From contig JARKND010000001.1 in assembly GCA_029309925.1 (NCBI GenBank), positions 2,046,001 to 2,110,000 of the forward strand: a stretch of 64,000 bases of DNA, given 5' to 3'. The translations under genes and the position numbers were made by a program. This document shows, in pieces, positions 54,333 to 63,408 of the stretch (its first letter is position 1; each line of letters opens with the position of its first letter). This DNA comes from Fulvivirgaceae bacterium JP3-4 (GTDB taxonomy: Bacteria > Bacteroidota > Bacteroidia > Cytophagales > Cyclobacteriaceae). The notes under the pieces are model-generated. The model worked only from the letters and a program-made list of their open reading frames with translations. It did not search any database and was not told the origin of the DNA.

Positions 54333-54872
54333 TTGATACCCAAATCTAACGCAATTATCGGATTTTGGATTTATACTTTACGATTATTGAGTTATAGAAT
54401 TCCTTGAAAAACGCTGTTTTTAGACCCTAATCGACCTCGTTTTTGAAAAAAAGAGAAAAATCCGACAGCGAAAGCAACTTTTTGCAGGTGTTTTATGTAT
54501 TAATTAATGACACATGTTGGAACTCTGTTCCTTCTAGTCATACGAGGTAAGTAATAAACAGTCAAAAAGGTCAACGCACGTACAACAAGCTTAAAAGACG
54601 AAATTAAAGTTCAGAACAAGACACATCCAAAGTAACAAGACAAGCAAAGCGTAATAATTCAGACCTAAGAAAATCCAGTTGAATATCATTAGTTAAAGAA
54701 CAGCCGAAGTAGAATCAAGTAAGAACTCAGTTAGAAAAATTTAAATCAAGATGTTAAAGATTTGGGGTTGGTAATGCCCTCGGTTACCGACCCGCTGGCT
54801 TGATTTCGGTTAAGTCCATTAGTTCAATATAAACTGACTGATTGCGAGGGGATCAGTTGATAATATTTAACT
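54333..54872. other. Intergenic region with A-rich stretch and hairpins
   Basis: 540 bases without a credible gene. About 54541-54765 is A-rich and T-poor on the plus strand. It is followed near 54766-54795 by a 10-bp hairpin (GGGTTGGTAA with TTACCGACCC, one G-U) and a smaller one, ACTGAT/ATCAGT, around 54836-54858, just before the 65-residue gene. It may be a long leader or a small RNA; no proof either way. Confidence 0.4.
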
Positions 54873-55070
54873 ATGGATTTTTTTATAGGTTCGCTTGTCA
54901 CCTACAAGGATAAAGTGGGTGTAATCGAAGAAATTTACGATGATGTCTACCTCGTGACATTTGTTGATCAGGAGTTTATCCTAAACCCCAACGACTATGG
55001 ATACTTCCTCGCAGAGGAACTCCAGGTGGATTTGCGGCTAGTCGTCACAATCGCCATGAGAAAGAGATGA
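54873..55070 (+). CDS. Small SH3-like hypothetical protein
   Basis: 65 residues, MDFFIGSLVTYKDKVGVIEEIYDDVYLVTF..., with alternating hydrophobic strands as in small SH3/KOW-like barrels. No family recognised. It is the only forward gene in the right-hand 30 kb, preceded by the long intergenic region and followed by a strong terminator. Confidence 0.55.
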   Translation: MDFFIGSLVTYKDKVGVIEEIYDDVYLVTFVDQEFILNPNDYGYFLAEELQVDLRLVVTIAMRKR

Positions 55071-55082
55071 CAATTTAATGAC

Positions 55083-55108
55083 GGGCCCAACTGGGCCCTC
55101 ATTTTTTT
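55083..55108 (+). terminator. Intrinsic terminator
   Basis: GGGCCC-AACT-GGGCCC stem-loop followed by TCATTTTTTT on the plus strand, 13 bases after the 65-residue gene. The reverse-strand gene ends inside the T-tract side. Confidence 0.8.
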
Positions 55109-56775
55109 ACTATGCCGAAGTCCACGAGAACAGATTCGGCCGCGTTGTAGTCTGGGTTAAGCTTGTTTCTGTTTAATGTGACGTTAAATGGCTTCGGAAA
55201 CAATGAGTTGCTATAGTTCTGCTTCAGAAGATCCCACCAATCAACTTTTTTTGATTTTATATGATGAACAACCCTTTCTAAATCTGCAATATGAATTATG
55301 GTCAATGGCTTTATCTCTAATGGAAGAAATGATTCCTTTCTAATTTCCTCGACAAATTTCAGGTTGAACATGGCAGGGAGAAATGGAGTCTGGAAGATTT
55401 TTTCATTTACAATGAGTAGGGGGAAGACTTGAACAGGCTTTCCTTTTGGAAATGTGTCATCGAACTTATCCGATTCGTCTCTGATGTATTTGATGCTATC
55501 AATCAACTGATCTAACCCAAAGACCCCATAGAAGTCGTCCTCCTTCACATCAAAAAGCGACTGAGCTGTTCCATATTGTTGCTTGGCATAAATCCCTGTA
55601 GACTTTATCTGAGCGACACAAACCTTTTTGTTGTGTCGGAAATATGCATCAGCTATTTCGACAATGTTTCCCTTTATCTTTACTTTCAAATCATCGAGAC
55701 ATTTGACTGCCGGATATTTTAAGAATGAAAACGCCTGCTTAAGAAGGCTGGCGGCATAGTCCTCAAAGAATCGCCCAATCTGACCTTTATAACGCATTAT
55801 ATCAATGCCGTCTTGCTTAACTGTCTCGAACCAAAAATCGTTGATAAACAACTCGTAAAGCTTATCCATAATAAACAGCGTGTCAAGCATCACATAGTGG
55901 TTGTGTATGTCTTTGAACACAGGTGACTTTTTGATTTCGATCATGTCGAGTTCATGTAGTCTTTTTCCGACTCGCCTCTTACTTAGATACTCGAGCACAT
56001 CAATTGATTCCTTATGGCTAGGGTTGGATGGGTCAAGTCGGTAATAGAATTTGTGATCTTCTTTGTCACCCTTATGAAAATAACACATGGAAAAGATATG
56101 CCGAGCAAAATCGCTGGCAGCCATTCCGATGTTGTGAAAATGTTTGCTAACGGAATTTGATAGGACCTGATCCTTCTCCAAAAAATGATATAAATGAACG
56201 AATCTTTTGATTGTAAAGATTGGGTCATTAATGACAGTCATTTCGTTTAAGAAACCACTGCCCGCAGCCAATTTCTCGAAAGGTCGGTGTCGAATGTCTT
56301 CATCCTGTCTGTCATAACCGGAAATGACGTCATTGACACATAGGTAATATTTAAGAAGATTCTCCCAGTCCGTCATTCTCCACTCGAAGGACGGAGTCTC
56401 CACATCGGGTAGTTTTTCAAATATCTCTTGCAATGCAAAGACATTTGTTGGCCGACTAAACATGATCGGGCTTCCACCTCGATCACCTTCCAGCTGTACT
56501 TGTACTTTTCGCAACGCAGTATAGTAAGGCAACATAAGATTTTGGTTGCCCCTACAGAAATATTCTAGCTCTTTAAGCTGGTCGGAAAAGCTTGTCTTAA
56601 ACTGTTTTTCCAGAGTAGGCCGTATTCGCAGATTTAATCCAGCAATTTCATATAGAATCGCGCGTAGCGGAATGTGTTTGAGGAAATCTAATCTGTTACC
56701 GGTATACTTTTGACCAAAAACAATTTCATAGCCAACGAATAGTGCGGACTTAAATACTTCTTTCTTGCTGGGCAT
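55099..56775 (-). CDS. Large protein with nuclease-like C-terminal half
   Basis: 558 residues, no signal or membrane segment. Near residues 340-400 the stretch GQIGRFFEDYAASLLKQAF...EIADAYFRHNKKVCVAQIKSTGIY has the order E...D...Q-x-K of PD-(D/E)xK nucleases (QIK replacing ExK). The N-terminal 330 residues are helical and unrecognised. It stands alone between two pump operons and looks like an inserted defence or mobile-element gene. Function inferred. Confidence 0.55.
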   Translation of the reverse strand: MPSKKEVFKSALFVGYEIVFGQKYTGNRLDFLKHIPLRAILYEIAGLNLRIRPTLEKQFKTSFSDQLKELEYFCRGNQNLMLPYYTALRKVQVQLEGDRGGSPIMFSRPTNVFALQEIFEKLPDVETPSFEWRMTDWENLLKYYLCVNDVISGYDRQDEDIRHRPFEKLAAGSGFLNEMTVINDPIFTIKRFVHLYHFLEKDQVLSNSVSKHFHNIGMAASDFARHIFSMCYFHKGDKEDHKFYYRLDPSNPSHKESIDVLEYLSKRRVGKRLHELDMIEIKKSPVFKDIHNHYVMLDTLFIMDKLYELFINDFWFETVKQDGIDIMRYKGQIGRFFEDYAASLLKQAFSFLKYPAVKCLDDLKVKIKGNIVEIADAYFRHNKKVCVAQIKSTGIYAKQQYGTAQSLFDVKEDDFYGVFGLDQLIDSIKYIRDESDKFDDTFPKGKPVQVFPLLIVNEKIFQTPFLPAMFNLKFVEEIRKESFLPLEIKPLTIIHIADLERVVHHIKSKKVDWWDLLKQNYSNSLFPKPFNVTLNRNKLNPDYNAAESVLVDFGIVKK

Positions 56776-56814
56776 TTTCCAAATTACAAAAAATGGGATT
56801 GATCTACGATGTTT

Positions 56815-58698
56815 TCAATCCTCCAGTAGCTTGTAATCAAGCACTCCATTTTTGCGCAGTTCCCTTTCCCTCACATACGCATAAATCACCGGCAGCACTA
56901 TTAGTACAAAGATGGTCGATGTCAAAAGCCCAAAAACAAATGGAATTGTTATCGGCTTCATCACATCGCTGCCCGTCCCAGTGGCAACAAGAACGGGTAA
57001 GAGTCCAATCACATCAACAAGAACGGTCATCAGTTTAGGACGAAGCCGTTGAACCGCGCCTTCATAGATCGCATCTTCAATGATTTCATTTGTGACTTGT
57101 CCAGTAGTATGATTTTTCACTTTGAAGTACAGGGAGTTGTTCAGATAGACAAGCATCAATACCCCAGTTTCAACCGCTATTCCAAACAACGCGATAAAGC
57201 CTACTGCAACCGCGACAGAGAAATTGACGTCAAAGAAGTGAAGCGAGTAAGCGCCTCCAACCAGAGCAACTGGAATACTGCTCAGGACAATAAGTACTTC
57301 TCTCATGCTGTTGAAAGTAAAATACAGCACAACAAGGATGATCAGAAGAACAATAGGGATTATAACCATCAACCTGTTCTGAGCGCGCACTTGATTCTCG
57401 TACTGACCGCTCCAATCCAGATAATACCCCTTCGGCAGATTCTCAACTGCTTTTTCCAAACGCTTCTTGGCGTCAGATACCGTGCTGCCCATATCTCTTC
57501 CACGAACATTGAATAGGAGCGTACCCCGAAGCATCGCGTTCTCGGAATTGATCATAGGTGGTCCTTCTGCAACAGTCACTTCCGCGACAGTGGATAATGG
57601 AATCGGGCCAAGGTTTTGAGTTTGTACTTGAAGGTTCTTGATTTGATTTATCGTATTCCTGTAATCCTGCGCGAACCGCACACTGACAGGAAATCGTTGA
57701 CGTGCTTCGATTGTGGTAGTCGTGTTCATTCCACCCAAAGCGGTTTCAATAAACATATTAATGTCGTCAACGCTTAGTCCATACCGGCCGATCTCATCTT
57801 TCTTGATTTTGATATCAATGTATTTGCCACCTACTATTGGCTCGACATACAGGTCAGCTACGCCTTCAAGTCCTTCAAGTTGTTTCTTGAATTCATGTGC
57901 GAGGACGTTAATTGAATCGAGACTTTGTCCGTAGATCTTGATTCCTACATCGGTTCTGATGCCAGTTGACAACATATTTATCCTATTGATAATCGGCTGT
58001 GTATAACTATTAATGACACCGGGGATGGCCAGCTTGTTGTTTAGCTCGCGAATGATATCGTCCTTGGTGATGCCATCACGCCACTCGTTTTGTGGTTTAA
58101 GAACAATAATGGTTTCGATCATGCTGATAGGCGCATTGTCGGTGGCAGTATTTGCCCGCCCGGCCTTTCCCAACACGTTCACAACTTCAGGAACTGATTT
58201 GATAATTTTATCCTGTACCTGGATTAGCCGCTTTGCTTCGTTGTTCGAAATGTCAGGGAGCGTAACCGGCATGAACAGCAATGACCCTTCATCAAGCGGT
58301 GGCATGAATTCCGTGCCTAGGTTGATCACAAGAGGGACGCTGCCCAGTACCAACGCTACTGCAAGCGCAAGTGTGACTTTCTTCCATTTCAGACACCATC
58401 GAATGATTGGTCCGTAGAGCCAGGTGAAGAATCTGCTTATCGGATGCTTGCTTTCCGGTCTCACTTTTCCTTTCAGGAATAATGCCATCAACACTGGAAC
58501 AAGCATGATTGCCACAAAGCCTGACCCGATCATGGCGAACGTTTTAGTCCAGACGAGAGGAGAGAAGAGCTTGTGTTCCTGACCGGTGAGAAAAAGTATT
58601 GGACTAAATGAAATAAGCGTGACGAGAATAGAGCTCACCACTGCCTTTCCGATCAGCTGCGATGATTTTTCGATTTTATCTATTCTGGTTTCTTCCAT
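56815..58698 (-). CDS. CusA-type RND pump, C-terminal subunit (split gene B)
   Basis: 627 residues. It starts METRIDKIEKSS-like (MEETRIDKIEKSSQLIG), then AVVSSILVTLISFSPILFLTGQEHKLFSPLVW, and covers helices 5-12 and the second porter domain (PPLDEGSLLFMPVTLPD). Closely related to the other C-half. Here the ATG is two bases after the TAG of the N-half and in a different frame, so the two pieces cannot be one interrupted reading frame. Confidence 0.85.
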   Translation of the reverse strand: MEETRIDKIEKSSQLIGKAVVSSILVTLISFSPILFLTGQEHKLFSPLVWTKTFAMIGSGFVAIMLVPVLMALFLKGKVRPESKHPISRFFTWLYGPIIRWCLKWKKVTLALAVALVLGSVPLVINLGTEFMPPLDEGSLLFMPVTLPDISNNEAKRLIQVQDKIIKSVPEVVNVLGKAGRANTATDNAPISMIETIIVLKPQNEWRDGITKDDIIRELNNKLAIPGVINSYTQPIINRINMLSTGIRTDVGIKIYGQSLDSINVLAHEFKKQLEGLEGVADLYVEPIVGGKYIDIKIKKDEIGRYGLSVDDINMFIETALGGMNTTTTIEARQRFPVSVRFAQDYRNTINQIKNLQVQTQNLGPIPLSTVAEVTVAEGPPMINSENAMLRGTLLFNVRGRDMGSTVSDAKKRLEKAVENLPKGYYLDWSGQYENQVRAQNRLMVIIPIVLLIILVVLYFTFNSMREVLIVLSSIPVALVGGAYSLHFFDVNFSVAVAVGFIALFGIAVETGVLMLVYLNNSLYFKVKNHTTGQVTNEIIEDAIYEGAVQRLRPKLMTVLVDVIGLLPVLVATGTGSDVMKPITIPFVFGLLTSTIFVLIVLPVIYAYVRERELRKNGVLDYKLLED

Positions 58699-58700
58699 TG

Positions 58701-59969
58701 CTAATTTGTTTCGGCTTCGCCACCTACGGTTTTCATTGCGTTCTCTACCATTACAATCCCGGCATCAACCAAGTCGCCAACTGCCAATGCAACCCCAGCG
58801 AGAGACATGATGTTCGAGGTGATTCCGAACCATTTCATCATAATAAAAGCAAATAGTACTGATACGGGAATTGTAATCACCACTATCAGAGCACTCCTTA
58901 CGTGCAGTAAGAAAATGAACAGAACTATTGCCACCACGATAATTTCCTCTGTAACTGCCTCCTTCAGCGTATCGATTGTCGCGTTGATAAGATCTGATCG
59001 ATCATAAGCTGGCTTGATGTTTATTCCGGCTGGCAATCCTTTCTTAATGTCTTCAATTTTCTCTTTGACACGATCGATCACCTCTTTGGCATTTTCGCCA
59101 TATCGCATGATGACAATTCCTCCAACTTTTTCTCCTTCACCGTTTTCATCAACGATACCAAGACGCAAGTCGCCTCCCATCTGAACTGTGCCAATGTCTT
59201 TTATGCGAATAGGGACTGTGTTCTCAGCTTTTAAGGGGATGTTCTCGATCTCGTTAATATTCTTGATGTATCCGGTACTCTTGATAATGTATCCGATATC
59301 CGACAGTTCAAATTTGCGACCGCCAACTTCATTGTTGTTCTCTTTTACTTTGTTAACGACATCCATCAGAGTGATATCGTGGTAGCGGAGTTTTAAAGGA
59401 TCAACCACGATCTGATATTGTTTCTGGTAGCCACCGAATGAAGCTACTTCGCTTACCCCTTCCACTGTTTGAAGGCCAAACCGAACATACCAGTCCTGGA
59501 GAGCGCGGAGTTCACCGAGGTCATAGCCGGGTGCGTCAAGAGTGTACCAGTAAACATGTCCCAGGCCGGTTCCATCAGGCCCAAGGGTAGGAGTGACGTT
59601 AGATGGAAGAAGACGTGTAGCGTAATTGAGCCTTTCAAGAACACGCGCACGTGCCCAGTAGATATCCACATCGTCTTCGAAAATGATAAAGACGAAACTC
59701 ATCCCGAACATGCTTGCCCCTCGGATGTTTTTCACTCGCGGGATGCCTTGAAGATTAGACGTTAGCGGATATGTGATTTGGTCTTCGATGATCTGTGGAT
59801 TTCTTCCCATCCACTCTGTATATATTATAACCTGGTTCTCTGATAGGTCTGGGATTGCATCTACGGGTGTGGTATAAACTGAATAAACCCCATAGATGAT
59901 CATCAGCGAATACATGATGATCACCATCCATTTATTTTTGATTGACCAGCTTATCAGTTTCTTGATCAT
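58701..59969 (-). CDS. CusA-type RND pump, N-terminal subunit (split gene B)
   Basis: 422 residues with helix 1, first porter domain (DAIPDLSENQVIIYTEWMGR, GPDGTGLGHVYWYTLDAPG) and helices 2-4 ending ALAVGDLVDAGIVMVENAMKTVGG. It ends 12 residues after the conserved Glu, like its paralogue. Its ATG overlaps the stop of the PRPP-synthetase-like gene (ATGA). No adaptor or TolC follows in this operon. Confidence 0.85.
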   Translation of the reverse strand: MIKKLISWSIKNKWMVIIMYSLMIIYGVYSVYTTPVDAIPDLSENQVIIYTEWMGRNPQIIEDQITYPLTSNLQGIPRVKNIRGASMFGMSFVFIIFEDDVDIYWARARVLERLNYATRLLPSNVTPTLGPDGTGLGHVYWYTLDAPGYDLGELRALQDWYVRFGLQTVEGVSEVASFGGYQKQYQIVVDPLKLRYHDITLMDVVNKVKENNNEVGGRKFELSDIGYIIKSTGYIKNINEIENIPLKAENTVPIRIKDIGTVQMGGDLRLGIVDENGEGEKVGGIVIMRYGENAKEVIDRVKEKIEDIKKGLPAGINIKPAYDRSDLINATIDTLKEAVTEEIIVVAIVLFIFLLHVRSALIVVITIPVSVLFAFIMMKWFGITSNIMSLAGVALAVGDLVDAGIVMVENAMKTVGGEAETN

Positions 59970-60841
59970 CTGAGCGCCTTAATGATTATTGGACTAAGAT
60001 CGATGCTATTGCTGCCATGTGGTATTGTGTTACAAGTTACGATTCGTTCAGCGCCAGCGTCAAGCAGTTCCTGGAACGAATTGTCAGCAAAAATGGCGTG
60101 CACTCCAATGCAAATTGGCTTACTGAATCCGACCGCAAGCAGTTTCTTCACGGTTTCGATCATAGTATGAGCGGTCGAGATTATATCATCCACAAGCACT
60201 GGTGAATGGTTTCTGTAAGTATCGATTTCAGGAATCGAGATGTTGACTTGCCTATCACCATGTCGCTCTTTGCTGAGTACAACATAGGGCGAACCTGCAT
60301 CCCTGGCGACCTTTGAAACCCATTGCTCACTTTCCGAATCGGGCCCAATCAATAATGGATTTGATACGGAGGCTTTGATCCACGATGAGATGGTATGAGA
60401 TGCATGTAGCACTGTTGCGTTCGCAGTGTAGATTTCGCTCATTGCGTGATGTCTATGCAAGTGAGGATCTACTGTTACCATCTCGTCTATAAATGGTGAA
60501 AGCAGTTCGCTGAAATAAGTGGAAGTAAGTGCCTCACCTGGTTTGAACTGTTTGTCCTGCCGCATATAGGCGAGATATGGAGAGACTAAAGTAATCCGCG
60601 AAGCACCAGCTTCTCTGAGCAATCTTAACATGAACACCAACGACAGGAATTTATCGTCTGGTCGATGCATTGTGGCTACAACAATTGCATCATGTTCTAA
60701 GACATCAGTTATCAGTCTGACATAGGTTTCACCATCAGGAAAATGCCTCATTTCGATCTCGCCCCATAATCCATCCAGCCCATTTCTGATCGACTTAGCC
60801 ATCAACTCATTACCAGGATATGCAAATACAATCTTGCTCAT
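59966..60841 (-). CDS. Ribose-phosphate pyrophosphokinase-like protein
   Basis: 291 residues. VSPYLAYMRQDKQFKPGEALTS, DPHLHRHHAMSE, LSKERHGDRQVNI and the PRPP-binding loop PVLVDDIISTAHTMI define the PRPP synthetase fold. The loop has STAHT where canonical enzymes have DTGGT or STGGT, and the protein is slightly shorter than Prs, so substrate preference may differ. Coupled by ATGA overlaps on both sides. Confidence 0.85.
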   Translation of the reverse strand: MSKIVFAYPGNELMAKSIRNGLDGLWGEIEMRHFPDGETYVRLITDVLEHDAIVVATMHRPDDKFLSLVFMLRLLREAGASRITLVSPYLAYMRQDKQFKPGEALTSTYFSELLSPFIDEMVTVDPHLHRHHAMSEIYTANATVLHASHTISSWIKASVSNPLLIGPDSESEQWVSKVARDAGSPYVVLSKERHGDRQVNISIPEIDTYRNHSPVLVDDIISTAHTMIETVKKLLAVGFSKPICIGVHAIFADNSFQELLDAGAERIVTCNTIPHGSNSIDLSPIIIKALR

Positions 60842-62346
60842 AGGATTGTCACAATTGGCTCTATTGATGAAACATACGCTTTAGCGTAGTTCATTTCTCC
60901 TTCAGACTCTGCATGAATTCGAAATAACGTATCACCTTTTTGAATTGAGCTTCCAAGCGGAGCAAAGAACTCAAGGCCAGCTGTCGGAGATTTGGGTGCG
61001 CCCGCCAGTTTAGCAACGCGTGCCAGTGTTCTGTTATCGATCGATGCTACTTTCCCTGAAGAAGCTGCTATCACATCAAATTGCTTGCTTGAAGTCGCGG
61101 GCTCTCGGAAGCCACCTTGTGCCTCGCAAATTCTGATAAACTTTTTATAAGCTGCTCCTGATTCGAGGATTTGAGTTGCCCTTGTGATGCCTTCGGTGGG
61201 TTTGCAGGAAGAAGCAAGTTCAAGTAGTGAACCGGCAATCAGTAAAGCGCGTTCCTTAAGATCGACTGAACATGACGGTGAGTTCCGCAGTACAGCAAGG
61301 ACATCATGAGCCTCAAGCGCAGGGCCTATTCCTTTTCCTATGGGCTGTGTTCCATCAGTGACAATCGTGTTAATCTTCAACCCAATCGCGGAACCCACTT
61401 GGGCTAGTTGATTTTGCAAGTGCAGGGCTGATTGTTCCGTGCGTACTTTGGCTGTTGGTCCAACGGGAACATCGATGACGACATGGGTAGAGCCAGCTGA
61501 GGCTTTTTTGGATAGGACAGACGCAATCATTTGTCCTTCGCTGTCAATGTCAAGTGCTTTTTCAACCGAGATGAGGATATCATCTGCGGGGCTCAGTTGA
61601 ACGGCACCACCCCAGGCCATGCACCCTCCCTCTGCCTCCACCACCATTCGCATCCGATCTATTGTTAAATCAACCGGAGTCATCGTTTCCATGGTGTCAG
61701 CTGTACCAGCAGGAGAAGTGATTGCACGTGATGAGGTTTTGGGAATTATCAATCCAGAGGCAGCGATGATACTAACGACTATTGGGGTTGTACGATTACC
61801 TGGAATGCCACCGACACAATGCTTGTCGAGAATAAGTTCTTTGCCCCAATCCAGTTTGAGACCGGTGCCAATCATGGCCTTCGTCAGGCCAATGATTTCC
61901 TTAATATCCAGATTGTCGTTGACACATGTAGTAATAAAAGCGGCAAGTTCAATATTTGAATAGCGTCCAGAGACAATGTCTGCAATAATGCTAGTCAGTG
62001 ATTCATCAGTAAAACGTTTTCCATACATTTTACCACGGACGTTCTTGAATGATTCAATAGGATTGAGATGTGATACTGTGATCGTATCTCCAGATTTTAC
62101 ACAAAGCCTTTTCATTGATTCACTCGAGAGGCCCGCTTCGTGATGCTCTATAATGTCAGATGTAACAACGTTGAGTGTGGCGATGATACTTTTGGCGCCA
62201 TTTGAGACCACGACCCTTGTCAATGCGGTAAAACCCTCCGAACGACACACATCACAGTCGTATCGCATGAAAACGATATTCTCGCGGTAGGTATCGATAC
62301 CGATATTTTTTACCGAAAGTCTATTACCAATGTGATTCATCGTCAA
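60838..62346 (-). CDS. AMP phosphorylase-like / thymidine phosphorylase family enzyme
   Basis: 502 residues. An N-terminal extra domain of about 85 residues is followed by KHCVGGIPGNRTTPIVVSIIAASGLIIPKTSSRAITSPAGTADTME and a C-terminal domain. The N-domain and these motifs match archaeal-type AMP phosphorylases (NMP + phosphate to base + ribose-1,5-bisphosphate) more than classic thymidine phosphorylase. It overlaps its neighbours by ATGA on both sides. Confidence 0.85.
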   Translation of the reverse strand: MTMNHIGNRLSVKNIGIDTYRENIVFMRYDCDVCRSEGFTALTRVVVSNGAKSIIATLNVVTSDIIEHHEAGLSSESMKRLCVKSGDTITVSHLNPIESFKNVRGKMYGKRFTDESLTSIIADIVSGRYSNIELAAFITTCVNDNLDIKEIIGLTKAMIGTGLKLDWGKELILDKHCVGGIPGNRTTPIVVSIIAASGLIIPKTSSRAITSPAGTADTMETMTPVDLTIDRMRMVVEAEGGCMAWGGAVQLSPADDILISVEKALDIDSEGQMIASVLSKKASAGSTHVVIDVPVGPTAKVRTEQSALHLQNQLAQVGSAIGLKINTIVTDGTQPIGKGIGPALEAHDVLAVLRNSPSCSVDLKERALLIAGSLLELASSCKPTEGITRATQILESGAAYKKFIRICEAQGGFREPATSSKQFDVIAASSGKVASIDNRTLARVAKLAGAPKSPTAGLEFFAPLGSSIQKGDTLFRIHAESEGEMNYAKAYVSSIEPIVTIL

Positions 62347-63404
62347 ATGGTCGTATCGTAAATATTACTGAGGACGTACTGTTTGCTTGCCTTGTCAAAC
62401 TTTTTCAACTGACTATCTCTTTTGAACTGTTGGTCTACCTTCTTTAGAAATTCTGGATTTTCCTGGAAAGTGTGATGAAGGTTGTCGATGGTGAGAAGGA
62501 TAGGTTCGCCATCCATAGTTTTACTGAAATAGTAATGAATAGCTGATCTTTTGTGTCCCCGGATCTCGTGTTTATAAAGCTGAAGATTATCGTACGGATT
62601 CAGGATGGTGTGGTTCTTTCCATCAACAATTCGGTATACAACTCCTTTACAGTCTTTGAAGCCAAATATTTCGCTTTTCGGCATTGTAAACAGACTGTCG
62701 CGATGAACTACGCGGACTACATCCTTATGATGGAATTGATCTGACTTAATCTTGTGACTTTCGGAGTTGCAGTCAATCTCATACATTAATTTCCTGGATC
62801 GGTAGTCTTCATACGTTTTGTAGACGCCACTGTTACTGGTCTGACTAAATGCAGCATAACTTATTGTAGAAAGGAGCACAAGTAAAACAGCGGTTGGATG
62901 CATTGAAGGGTTTGGTTGATTCGCCTGAGTTGCAATCGCTTTCTTCGCATCGCCAAGCATTTTCTTCAAGCACCATCTGCAATACCAATCTGCCAATAAG
63001 AAGCAAAGAACTTTGTTGAAAAACCCTTTCGGCTTGTCGTAAGCAATTGAGAGTTCGGCCTTAGTTTTACCGTTCGCTTCGTTCACTAATAACTTCATTC
63101 GATACCATGAGTAAATGATCAGTTTAGTTTCTCCAATGGTTTCCCAAACCTTCTCAACTCCGTTAACCCATTTGGTAACTTCGACCGTGAAGTCCATCGC
63201 TAACCCCATCATCTTGCCTGTCCACCGATAACGTGAACCTAAACCTGTCTTATGAGCGGTTAAAAATTCCAGATTAAGTTTGCTACCCATCATCATCATG
63301 GATGACTCTGTCATGTGCATACCTGTGACTCCCAGATCATCAATTGTTTTGAAGACTTGCTCGGCAGATGCAGGAAAGCTTTCGGTTTTAGACAAGGTTT
63401 TCAT
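62343..63404 (-). CDS. SRPBCC domain fused to an exported-type domain
   Basis: 353 residues in two unlike parts. Residues 1-160 are an SRPBCC (START-like) polyketide-cyclase fold (FPASAEQVFKTIDDLGV, GLAMDFTVEVTKW). At residue 168 a Met begins PTAVLLVLLSTISYAAFSQ, a good signal peptide, followed by an unrecognised 160-residue domain. It may be a true fusion or two proteins, the second starting internally. It begins four bases after the P-type ATPase gene. Confidence 0.65.
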   Translation of the reverse strand: MKTLSKTESFPASAEQVFKTIDDLGVTGMHMTESSMMMMGSKLNLEFLTAHKTGLGSRYRWTGKMMGLAMDFTVEVTKWVNGVEKVWETIGETKLIIYSWYRMKLLVNEANGKTKAELSIAYDKPKGFFNKVLCFLLADWYCRWCLKKMLGDAKKAIATQANQPNPSMHPTAVLLVLLSTISYAAFSQTSNSGVYKTYEDYRSRKLMYEIDCNSESHKIKSDQFHHKDVVRVVHRDSLFTMPKSEIFGFKDCKGVVYRIVDGKNHTILNPYDNLQLYKHEIRGHKRSAIHYYFSKTMDGEPILLTIDNLHHTFQENPEFLKKVDQQFKRDSQLKKFDKASKQYVLSNIYDTTI

Positions 63405-63408
63405 AGTA

